In this document: one piece after another, positions 49,111-61,211 of the stretch
Layout: each line of letters starts with the position of its first letter
How positions within the stretch are numbered: position 1 is the first letter of the stretch
Assembly: GCF_003369915.1 (NCBI RefSeq)
Contig: NC_046676.1
Location: forward strand, 8,277,501-8,341,500
DNA: 64,000 bases
Direction of reading: 5' to 3'
From: Drosophila miranda
Lineage: Eukaryota > Arthropoda > Insecta > Diptera > Drosophilidae
Position numbers and translations under genes: made by a program
Notes under the pieces: generated by a model
Database searches by the model: none
Told to the model about the DNA's origin: nothing
Seen by the model: only the letters and a program-made list of their open reading frames with translations

Positions 49111-51231
49111 TGTTACTTTACATTTACACGGGCATAGCATGTAGACTAATCTATAACAGAGACCGAACCGCAGCTAACAGAAGATCATACACTGAGAATA
49201 ATATCTTAGTCAATGCATGTCTACTAACCAACTGAACTAATAATTATTTATGTTTTCCACAGCTCCTTCGATTGCCTTTAATTCTGTTTCAACCACAACT
49301 TTGTCGGCCTACTAGACGATGCTAGAAGCAGAGTACCCCTAGTACCAAAATTCTTTGGCTGCCAACGGCATAAATATGTTTACGGTCCTGGCTCCTTGCA
49401 TATTTTATGATAATTGCTCCATAATAAAATACTCCAAATGGATGTACCTATCAATCTTTACTGCTGCCCCTGTGATGTCCGCAAAATCTAATTAAATGTA
49501 CATTTGGCAAATTTGTTGGATGCATTATGCAGCTGAAGCCCAGGAGGGGCTTCTCTATTTGCATATTCTGTTGCAAAGGTTAGACAAATGAATTTTCGAT
49601 ATTGGGGCGGGCACTAAACAAAGCACCCCCTTCTCGCCATCTCGCCCCATCCATCAGTTGCGTCGCTCAATCATTGTCTATTGTCATTTGCCGATGGGCA
49701 TTGCAGTGATATTGATTTTATGTACATATAGAAACGGAAACCCCAAATGGGCCATCGTTTGCCCCCAAAGTCATTTCTAGACCATGCACCACAATAGCTA
49801 CCACAAAACATGTGAGCTGTGCCCTTCCTTGCCTGTCTGTGTCACCTGTCATTTGTCTGGCCTGCAGATACATACAATATGTACATAATATACGAGTATT
49901 TACATGCCATATCGTGTCGCCCTATAAAATGCTTACTCCATCAAGAAGAAAACACCTTTTCAGGTGGATCATTACAATTGCAGCTATTTGTGCCTTTTTT
50001 GTCATTAGGTATCTTGAGGGGGTAGGGTATATGTACATACAATCAATGGCAAGATCCAAGCTCTCCCACTCTCACTCTATTGCCGCCCTTATCCATTTCA
50101 TCCCATCCCACAATCAACAATTCCGACAAGACCTGCATTGTGCTGGTCGCAAAACAGAAAAGCAGAAAACACCAGACAAAGGAAAGGGAAAACAGCTGCT
50201 GCATTGAGAGAGTTGCACATGCGCCCGTGTCGTCGAACAAATTACCTGCAGAGCGACAAAACAACGCAAAAATCTGATAACAAAAGCCGGAATAACAACA
50301 AAGCAACAGCTGGAATGGACAGAGAGAGAGAGAGAGAGAGCGCGCCTGAAACACACACACACCACAAGAAATGTTAGCAACAGAAATCTCTCTTAGCGGG
50401 CAATATTTCTCGCTCTTAGGCAAATAGCTTGACATTAACAGCTCTTATGTTCTCTCTCGGCTGCTGGTCTCTGTTAAGCTAACATACAGCGAAAGAGAAC
50501 GCTCTCTTTTCCCAAACGAATGCATATACTATATGCGCCATATATATTCTGGTTACCGGCCAACTGATTTTTTCAAAAGTCGCCCGTTATTTGAGCCAAG
50601 CGGTTCTGCGTTAAAAGATTTTCTTGATACTATTATTCGAACGTGAATAAGCGGAAGGTTCCGCAGTCGCAGTTGCAACTATCTATCGTGAAATATATTT
50701 TGTGCGTAAAAATAAGGAAAACACACGCTATAAAAAACCTGAGCAACAACAATCAAACATTTATATGTAGCAGCAAAGAGCTAAAAAGTGAAATTTGTGC
50801 GTGCGTTTCAGCCGCTAAAATGTGAACAAAATACCAGTGCGAAATTGTTGAAAATTTAACAGAATAACACCCGTACAAAGGGAACGAATCCCAAGATATT
50901 CCGGGCATTGAAACTGAACCAAATACCCAAGTCTAATTGGATTTGGTACGCAAATTGCAAAAAATATCCAACGGCAGCAAAAGCACAAAAGCAACAAAGC
51001 AACCTGTAGCTTTGGCTCTAGCTCTGGCTTTGATTTTGGCTTTGGCTTTTGGCTTTTGGCTTTTGTGTAAGCTGCGAGCAGCGTTAGGCGGAAGCCAATT
51101 GAACCCGAACAAATGCAATTGTTTCAAATATAAAGCTGCAGGCACTTACCAACGTTGAGCCGCGCTTCTACCTGTTCAACAACTAATCAACGATTAAACA
51201 ACAACAAAACCACGCAGCAACCAGCAACAAA
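49111..51231 (+). other. Upstream region and likely 5' UTR of the FERM gene
   Basis: From about 50640 the sequence becomes A-rich and leader-like up to the ATG at 51232. It includes a GGCTTT/TGGCTTT run at 51008-51065. A hydrophobic open stretch across this repeat lacks an ATG. No exon boundary could be set. Confidence 0.35.
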
Positions 51232-51318
51232 ATGTGGTGCATTGTTAACTTGCCAAACGGCACACAACAGGCCGTCAAATGGGATCCGAAAGCCAATGGA
51301 CAGGAGTGTCTAGAGAAG
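51232..51318 (+). CDS. dnr1: First coding exon of a FERM-domain protein (probably dnr1/MYLIP-like)
   Basis: The exon codes 29 residues beginning MWCIVNLPNGTQ and ending ANGQECLEK at a GTGAGT donor, phase 0. It reads as the first strand and helix of a FERM F1 lobe and resembles the start of MYLIP/IDOL (Met, short strand, ANGxDCL). Drosophila dnr1 is the FERM-RING member of that family, a negative regulator of Imd/caspase signalling. The Kozak context CAACAAAATG is good for a fly. The remaining exons lie beyond the window, so the name rests on this short segment. Confidence 0.55.
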
Positions 51319-54300
51319 GTGAGTGAATGCCATGAAAACCAAGGATAGAAGGAACCAAAGGGCACCTTCGCTTTTCGAAGAATGTCTCCAACGAAAGTCT
51401 AGAACTGTGTAGAAGGTGGTTTATCGTTGAGTAACATCACATCAAGGGCTTCTCTTCGAGTGGTCGGATCGCCCTTCATCCTATCCCACTCCTGCTTATC
51501 CGACTATGAGGCAACTTTCGATTTAACCCTCTGAGACCATGAGGGGGGGCCCTTGTCAGGAGCCGGCGAAAGGGAAAGGACGACGTTTATCAAACGGCCA
51601 TTAGATCTCGCAAGTTTTTGCACTTGAAAGCAATTTTCTCATTTCATTTTAATGATGGAATTTTTAAGGCTGGGGCAAGACCTGTATTCATTAAAAAAAA
51701 CTTATTTAAAAATGTTAATTTAATGCCACTCTGAATTCATTGTTTTTGTGTTATTTTAGCACTCGATTCAATCTCAAGCTCAAATTCAATTTAATGCCTG
51801 TGGGGGGGGGGGGGGGGCGGCTACACTTATCACCAGCCGGTGAGGAGTGAGAGAGTGAGAGCTCCCCCTTATCAGCCCTTGGGGCCATGGCTAATTTTGT
51901 TGTTTATTAGTTTTTGCGCTAATTCATTTGAAATGCCGAATTGTTGCTCCGCCCGCCACTGGCAGGTGCGGTGCTGCTGCCCACCCATGAAGGTTCAAGC
52001 AGCTCCCTTATCGAAGGTGGGGCTTTCGAGCAGTAAACACCAAGAAGGGAAAACAAAAAGCAAAGGCCAAGTACACAGTAAATGCTGTCTCTTGGGGGAA
52101 CAGACAGACAGACAGGGATATGCATTCATTGCCAATGAGAGCTTTAAATGTTCATAGAATTTCTCTAGAGGTTCGATTGAAGATTGGCCCCGGCATGGTC
52201 TTGGCATTGATCCGTGACTGGGGGCTCTGGCGTTCAATGTCCAAGTGGCAGCACTTGAGAGACGGTTAGTGCAAACACTTGAGGCAGCTGCTTCTGTGTT
52301 CTGTTACTCAGGGCCTCCCCCCCCCCCCACCCCTCCCTCTCTTTGGCAGAAAAGATTAAAGCCAATTTGACAATACCTGCCCTGCCCTGCCCTTGTTTTC
52401 CAGCCCAATTAAGACTTTGCCTCGTATTTGTGTGCGCAATCTAATCGGGCAGAAATTTATCAAGAGACGCATTTATATTCCCTTTATATTCGTTATCTTC
52501 CTTGAAAGAAAGCCAGCAGAAAGTGTATGGGGTTGGGGGGGGGTTTATCTTATCGCCATATATGTGCCGTACTACTATCTGATGAACACCTCTTAACTGA
52601 GGTTTAACATTGTCAGCAACAACCAAAATTGGGGCGTAAATAACTTATTTGAAGGGAGGGAGGGGCTTACTTAAACCTAATCGGTGGGGGGATTATTTGA
52701 TTTGAAATTAAAGTTCAATTAGTTTTTACCCTGAACCAAGGAAACTTTTGTTCTTCGAATAATGGAATCATAAATTATCAAGTATCCTTTTGTCAACTCT
52801 GATTTCTGGACTTTCAACTCTCATCCCCAAGCCACGTACACCCCTATCTGGGGGGCTCATCTGGCAAATATTTATAGAATTTTTCAGGGCAGATTTGTCA
52901 TCACTTAATCTCATTGTTAAACCAATTGATTTCATGGTCTGTGTGCGTCAGACTGAATCCCAAGTCCAATCCCGAGTCCTTATCACATGAATGACGCCGT
53001 TCTTGTAACCGATAGCTAGCGGAGTGTCCAAATGTAAATCGTGACTCAGTTAACTAAAAATAATAATTAATTAATTATTTCACAAGGCTAATTCAAGGTA
53101 TCAAGGCCTCTTATCGATGCCAGAGCCGCATGGCAACCCCTTGAGACGGAGGTAAGGGATTTGAAGGTCAGCCCAGAGAAATGTCCATAATCACCGTGGG
53201 GTGTAAATGAACTGATAAGAGAGTTTACATAACTTTTGTTGCCCTGCTGCTGCTGCTGCCTTATCGCCCTGGCTAATGAACCCCAATCCCAATCCGCGAC
53301 TCCGGCCTCCCCCAGCCCCAGCCCCATTGGCGGATTGCTTTCCTGCTGCTGCTGCTGGTTGCACATTTTAATTACAAGTTGGCGAAAGCTCGAACAAGAG
53401 CCACAAAGTTTCAGAAACGAAATCGCATTCCGAAAAGTTTCCTTGCGCCTGACGTCAGGGCCAAGTCTTGACGGCTCCAGGGCTAAGGGGTTGTGGGCTT
53501 CCAGGCTTAGGGCTCAGACGCTAGGCTACGCTTTCGACGAGTTTGCATGTCAAAGTGGTATTACTTTTTTGTTGCCCCCACGATTTAACAATTGTGTCCG
53601 TTCTGCTGCATGTGGCATGAGGCATGTGGGTGTACCAATTTGCAACTGCCAAACTCTGTAATACTCATGTCGGAATCGCCCAAGTAGCTCTGCCCTTCAC
53701 CGCTAAGCAACTCTGGGAGAGAGAGAGACAGTGTGCAACAGTTGTTGCAATTATCCACAGAGCTACTTGTAATTGCTGTTTACTGCAATTCTCGTCGCCT
53801 CTTTCGAGTTGTTGACTCTTCGGTCTGTTTGCGGCTGGAGTGGGCCCTTCTTCCGTATTGACTTTTCGAGCATGTTCCAAGCAACTGTTGTTACAGGGCA
53901 AAGTCCATGGGGAATATTCCACTCCACTACTTTGTGACGATTTAAGCGACAAATCACGTGCCGGGCAGATGGCAGATAGATATCTATAGATCCATCGATC
54001 GTTCGATGATGCAATGGAACCAGTTTCTTCCCTGGTCAAATGCAGTTCTATACTTCAGTATTTCTCTGCTCTATTCCACTGTATGCCGGCTCTGCGGATG
54101 ACGTCAACCTCGGGCTGGCGATTCTTTATCGGATTGCGCTGCCCACGGGGAGTGACCTTATCAAACGAATATTAATACTCTAGAGACACGACATTTTCCT
54201 ATAGATATCCTTCACTTTGGCACAATATCTGATTACTGGGATTCCAGATGAGGCAAATAATTTTATTTGCGAGCACTGAGCCGAAAGGTTGGACGGGGAG

Positions 54301-57300
54301 GAATGTGGGGGCTGATGAGTTCCTTCAACACGCTTCAAGTGTGGGGGGCAAGCCAGAGGCGGGGGCGGGCTCTGCTCAAGTGTGCAGCTTGCAACAATTG
54401 AAAGACGGCAACGAGGCAAGTTCTCGACTGGGCGGCAGGCGGCAGGCGGCAGGCGGCAGGCATGGGGGCGAGATTTGATGAGGCAGCTCAAGTGGCAGCT
54501 GCAGCCCCGAGAGCAGGCGGCGGCGGTGGCGGAGGGGGAGGGGTGGGTCAAGTGCAGCAGCCGCTGGCCAATTTGCTTGTCATTGCCTCATGCCATGACA
54601 AAAGGCCAATTCAACAGAGCTCCGAGCTCTGGGGCAGAAAGGCAGAAAGGCAGAAAGGCAGAAATGTATTCCAAAGATAAGCATTTTAGGCATTTGCTAT
54701 GTGTATCTATCCAACTGTGTATCTGGGTATCTCTGTATCTATGTATATTTATGCGTATAATTAGCCATAAAGAGAGAGGGAGAGAGAGGCGCTGAAAAAG
54801 TGTGCGACTCTCTCAACGCTTTCTCGCCTCCTCGCTTTTTCTGCCTTTTTATCACCTTCTTGTGATAAGCAGCGTGGAAATATCTTATAATTCGCGGTGT
54901 CAACAACACAAAACAGAATCACAAAGAGAGACAGAGAAAGGGGTAGATGGAGGAGGCGAAGAAGAACCAGAGGTAGAAGCAGATACCAAAGACAGATATC
55001 AGCCCGCAATCAAGGCGTAAAATGATAAATAAGCTGAAATTTTTTTGTATTTTCCACATTCGTAAAACGCAATTTCTGTTGTAGTTTTTTTCCTTTTTCT
55101 TTCTTTCCCCCCCAAACAGATGTTGGAATTGAAATTTTGCCCCCAGTTATGTTTCACTTTTCGATTTAGTTTATTATTTACTTACTTGGGGCAAAAGTTT
55201 TAAAGTGCTGAAATATTAAGCATACGCCCTGTTTTAGCCTTGGCCTAAATGGCACGCCACGGGCACTGGAGAGATCTTCCGGGCCACAGAGTTTTAGCCA
55301 CAAGTTATACAAAAAGAATGAGATACATGCATATATGTATCTCTGTATCTCTGTATCTCTGTATCTCTGTATCTGTGTGTCTGTCTTTTCTCCATTTTGA
55401 GTGGTTTTTGTTGCCAAACAAAATGTAAAACGCAAAGAGGCACAAAACAAAGCAAGATTTTACCAATTTGTTGTTGTATATTTTTCTGTCAAGTTTAATA
55501 TGTTTTTTTTTTGTTGTATTTGTTATTTGTTATTTGTATTTATTTTGTAGCCCATGCATGTCTGTGTATCTGTGTGTTCTGCCTGTTCCAGTTGCTGGGA
55601 TTTCATTGAGCTGCTAACAATTTAAGCAAATAACCAAAGTTCAATACAGATTTATTTAAGGCGAGATCCACCTACGAACCGAAACACCCACCTTTCAGGG
55701 GCAATAAATCTGTTTTTTTGTTCAATATCAAAAGAGTCTCCCAATGATTAGCTTTCTTTTTACGTCTTCTTTGAGTATTTATTTTATAAATAGTTTCTAT
55801 ATTTGCCCCACCTTAGGAATTATTTCGAGGAATGTGCCATCAATTTTTAAAGCTCAAACAAGCTGCAAAAAAAAAAAAACCTGCTGCCATATGCCATACG
55901 TGCCACTGTGTTGGTATTTGTACTATATAGATTATGTAATATATTTCTTTATTCGCCTGGGATCGTATTTTATAGACTTTGCTCCAAAGTTCTCTCTCTC
56001 TCTCTCTCTCTCTCTCTCCCACCGGAAAACAAATGAACGCATAGGGCAAGCAATGTTATTCCGAACAAAGACATAAATTTTGCCTTTGCCATTGCCATTG
56101 CCTGGTGGCATTGTTTAATTGTTGTTTACCGTTTAATTAGTCCAGCCCTGGAACCCGGACAGAGAGCACACAATGTACGCCGTCCCTGACTCATCGGTGG
56201 GGGGGGGAAATGCGAAAACAGAGCTCATCGACCCCCAAACCCAACCCCCCCTTTGGCAGTGGCAATAAAATGCATTCGCAGATATTTTGTGCCAAAATAT
56301 TTTAATATTCACTCGAGAATTTATTTATTTATGCCATTTCTATGCAAATCAATTCGATATTCTTTTTCTACTTCCTCGATCTCTCTCTCTCTCTCTCCTC
56401 CTCTCTGTCTCTTAGCACCCTTTGTTTCGGCAAAAATTAATTTTCCAAGCAATTACATCCAAACCGAAATCTGAAACATTCTGCTTCTCCATCCACTCCA
56501 ATGGCATTTGCCAATTTCGGAATTAATTGGTACAGTTGCCAGAAATGCACTTTCATTCTCCCTCTCTCTCGCTCTCCCTCTCTCTCTTTGTACACACAAT
56601 GCAACCCTGCATTTACCGCTAGCTACCGGGGGGGGTGCCATCAGTTTTATGTCGCTTTGGGTGCAGCCAGGGCGTTTATCATGTTCACTGGACGGACATT
56701 TGAGTGCGTGCGGTGCTGGGGCCTGTCCCCAAAATGCAGAACAAGCCGCAGGCCAGGGTTGCCAGGCCACCCAACCAATTGCCAGAGGAGTCATTTTTAA
56801 TTGGGTTGCCATTCGATTACACACAAAAGAAGAGGGTGAAAGAGAGTTTCAAGGTCACGGGCGCAGGTAAAACGAAGGAGGAATGGCTTAAGGCAGTCCT
56901 GGCAACCCTGGCAACCCTGGCTACCCTGGTGACCCTGTGCCTGGGCCTGCGTTTGGGGCATTTGGCATGTGTGTGCTCTGCTCTGTTGGGTGTTGAGGTT
57001 TGTGGAGTTCCTGGAGCCCGTCAGCCCTGCTGCTGGTCGGGCATCCAAGGCTGTCCTGTGCTGTGCGTGCGCGCGCCAGCCTGTCTGCGTCCTCGCTCCA
57101 CTATCGTCCCCCCCTTCCCCTCGGCCCGTACTTTAATGTGCGTCCTTGCCAGACCCCAGTTTATGTTTACACCGTGTGCTGGCAACGCGCCCGCAAATCT
57201 ATCTGGAAAATGGCTTCGCAAAGCTCTTCGAGGCGCGCCCAATCAAAAGGAAATTATTTTCGCGTGCCAAAGCACGCCATAAAGAGTGGGAGCGAGAGGA

Positions 57301-60300
57301 AACTATAAAAGAATTGAGTGGTAGCCGCGAACTCTCGACCCGACGGGATCCCATTTCTTGGGATTCTCCTCGCATATCGATTGAATGCTTAAAGCCAAAC
57401 AAATTGTGCATTTGTGACTGTGTGTGTTGGCCAGGCCATCAGCCATCCAGTGGCTAATTAGAAGCATGCCATGGAGGCCAGAGCTAATCCAGCGACAATG
57501 ACGACACACACAAGGCTGAAAGCGGAAAGATGCGCTCTCAAAGGAGAAAGGGAAAGCATTAGGAGAGAAGGAGCAAAGGAGGGGATGGATGGCAGTTGCT
57601 TTTAAGCCAACACTTAATGCAATTACCGCTGGCCGAGCAATGGCTCCCCCCATAGAAGTACACTGAAAGACCAGCAGGAGGCAGCGAAGAAGAGAGCAGG
57701 CCAGGCTCGGCTCTTGAGGCCCCCCCCCTTTTCTCTCAGTGTAAGCGCTTGAAATGCTTTTATGGCGATGCAGAAATCGTGCCTGCACATGACAATGACA
57801 AAATTTTTAGTAAAATCAATGCGGCGGCTTGCGGATTGGGGGGGGGGGGGGCTTGGGGTGGAGTCAAATGATAATGTCATTTGCTAAGCAGGCGGACGCC
57901 GACCGGCACTTTTCTACAGAGCCCACGACACCCCCCAACCCCCCACCACCCCCCTCTAGTGCTATCTATTGTTTCCATGGTTTTTGCATATTATCCTTGA
58001 ACTGCTTTCCCCGTAGCTAGTAGAAAAATGTGGTTAAAAGTAAGACGGAAGGAGGGCGGACGAGGCAAAACCATAGAAACCTGAATGCACAACAACTGAG
58101 CGGAAATATGGTGCCCCATCCATCCCCCCCCCCCCCCCCGCATCCCCCCGCATCCCGCGTGCAACTGCAACCGCCACCTGCATGCCACAACAACAAAAGC
58201 TTACTGTGGGCCAAGCAAACACGGCTTAGAACAATATTAAACAATAAAAAAAAAATAGTGAAATTTCGCCAGGAAAAGGGGGCCCAGAGAGGAGCTAAGA
58301 GGCAAAGCGCGAGAACAATAAATTGCGTGAAAATGCAACCGAAAAAACCACAGCGAGTGAGAGAGAGAGAGGGAGAGAAAGGGAGAGGGAAAAACAAACG
58401 TAGAACCGAAACCACAAAGCGGTGGAAATGCATTGAATGCCTTTCCATTGTATTCGAATATGGTTCCCCCAACCACCTCGAAGGCCCCACACCAACCACA
58501 CTGGCCCCCACCCCCCAGGCACCCCTTTCCAACCCCTTTCCCCACCCTTTCCCCCCCCCCCTTTCCCCACCCTTTCCGCCACGCTGAGTGCCATTTTGAT
58601 GTGTCTCTAATGGCAAAGCTTTTGTTTCTCCATCGTATTCGTCTTTTTTTTATTCTTTACACAAACCCTGCCTCCTGCCCCCTGCCCCTGGTCCCTGCCC
58701 CCCCTGGCAGAGTCCTGTGTGGCTTTCACTATTATTTTCTTTGGCCTTTCTTTTACCCACATGTTTGCGGTGAGCTGGAGGTGAGCGACGCCGAGCGAGA
58801 GCCCTGTAAAACAAAGAAAGGCAATAAAAGCTCATATAAAAAAAAATAATACAAAATGAAATCACACATTGAGGGGTCCATAAATCCGATCAGGAAAGGG
58901 ATCCAGCCATAAGACAACGATTGGATAATGAAATTACATGTGAAATTGGGGAATAACTTCAATATGGCCAAGAACTTTCATAGGGCCATAAGATATGGCG
59001 GGGCCAGGAGCCACTCAGTAATGGAATTAAGCCCCATAAAAGAAGAGGGTATATAATACGTATGTTATGTCTGCCAAATGAATCGAAAATGGAAGGTAAA
59101 TGTTGCTCAATTTTCTCGGATTCGGAGCCACCACCCCCCACCCATCACCCCCCACCCCCCACACAGAGCCCGTCCGTAGTGCCATTAATCCCAGTCATAA
59201 AGTTTTCATCTCCTAAACGGATTTCCCCATCAAATTCAATTGAATTTCCCGAATTCAATTAAATGTCAATTTATTTTGCTCGCATTCCAAAATGTTTTCC
59301 ATTCCACAACGTCCCTCCCCAATCCCCACACCTCGAGTGTTTTTAATTAAATGTGATTTTTCCACTGCCCAGCGGCTGGCATTGTTTAAGGCTTTTCCAC
59401 GGCCAGCGGCCCATTCGGCGCTGGGATAATGGCCTTTTAATTAAGCCTCTTTAAGGGACACTTTCGGCCTTGACGAACATTTCTTGGCTTTAAGGCGGGA
59501 CAGCAGAAATTTCTTGAATGAAAAAGTTCTTCGAATGGAAAGAGTATTTCCCGAAAATATGAAGCATTGAAGGATAAGAATTCTTGTAGTTTTATTGGAA
59601 ATTGTTCAGGGGAGCGTAAATGCAATGCAAGTTATTGTATAATAAATTATAGAATTATAGAATAAATTAATTGCATTAAAAACAATTATTTTTGTAACTT
59701 TGAATAATTGATTGCGAATTAATCAGATCGCAGCGGACAGCCGTCAATTATTTGTAATCTCTGTCTGGGAGCCGAGACCTGCAGTCTGGACAGATGGCAA
59801 AGTCTCCATAGGGAGTGCACCTGTCCCTCCCCCCTGTCCCTACCCCTCCCCCTGTCCCTTGCCTGGGAAAGCAGCCTTTTCCGCCACTTAATTGCTTTGA
59901 AAAGAAAAATTCTAAAATTTTAACGAAGTGAAAAATTGCCATTTGGCAAATGTTCATCAGAGCTTTCAGGGGGTGGCCCGGGGGGAGGAACAGCTCAGGG
60001 CGGTCAAGGAGTGTGGGAGGTATTTTTCTTGTTAGCTTAAGCCTGTCACGCGCGATTTCCGGTATCCTATCATCCCCCCCCCTGTGAGCCCTGTGAGCCC
60101 TGGGAGCCCTGCAAGCCCGAAACGGGCTCAAGGTCGAATGCAATTTACAATTAGAATAAATGCGGCTTGGCACGACAGGCAGGCCAATCCTTGGGCAATT
60201 TTCAATGTGTGCGCCTCAGGAAAAACTCAGGAAATGATATATTATTATGTATTTGGCCCGACATCCATTTGCATATCAAATGCCAAAGCGGAATTATCAA

Positions 60301-61162
60301 GTGCAAACATGGGAATGGCTTCGGGGCTCGGCCCACGGGTTGCTGGGTGGGGGGCCGGTTTTGGCCAAAAAGAAAATCAATATAAGGCAGACAGAAGCAG
60401 CGGTTGTGGCACCTGGCAACAGGCTCTCCTCCGTCTGTGTGTGGGATATATAATATTACATATAAAAAAGATACATTTTGTTGTTGCCTCACTCACGGAT
60501 ACGGCGATACAGAGAGACCGTGTGTCTGTGTGTATTTGATAACTTAATTGAAATACATTGGAGAGCGGCCAAGCCAGGTCGTGGGCGGGCGGAGGGGAAG
60601 CTGCAAAACTTGGATGGTAATCCCTGCCAGCCCTGCCAGCCGGATTTATGGGTAAACAAGTTCAGAGCCAAAGCCCGAAAAGGAGGTAGGAGACGAGGGC
60701 GTGTTACTGAACGGATAAATCATCCGAGAGGGGCAGGAGGAGCAGCTGCAGCAGGATACTTTCGCTTTATGTAAACTTTATGGGCCCAGGCCCCAAAAAA
60801 CCGATTTTCTGATATCTTTATTATACAAGTATTTTTTGGGAATTGCGCCCCCATCGCCATCCGCCACCAACCGCCAACCGCCAACCGCCACTTGGTTGGC
60901 TGCCACTTCCTTTGTGGCCTGCCGCATAATGCGGAAACTGATTATGCATCCTCCCCCCCCCCCCCCCCCCCCCCCCCCCTTCCACACACACAGGCACACA
61001 AAATCCTCTCTAAGTAGGAACAATTTTTTGTTATATTATTACTTTTTCTTTGCTTGGAATTTTAAACATTTCCGAGAGATAAAATCTCGACAATTGTCCA
61101 AGTTCTTGGCTGAGTGGAGAAGAGACCATGACCTCTGGATTCAGATTTACAAGTTCCTCTGG

Positions 61163-61211
<49 letters not shown>

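Noticed and set aside
50937-51158. Hydrophobic frame just upstream of the FERM exon, considered as an upstream ORF
   Set aside because: It has no ATG. The Ala-Leu run is a reading of the GGCTTT simple repeat.
52150-52200. GAGGTTCGATTGAAGA resembling a tRNA T-arm
   Set aside because: No matching acceptor, D or anticodon arms around it.
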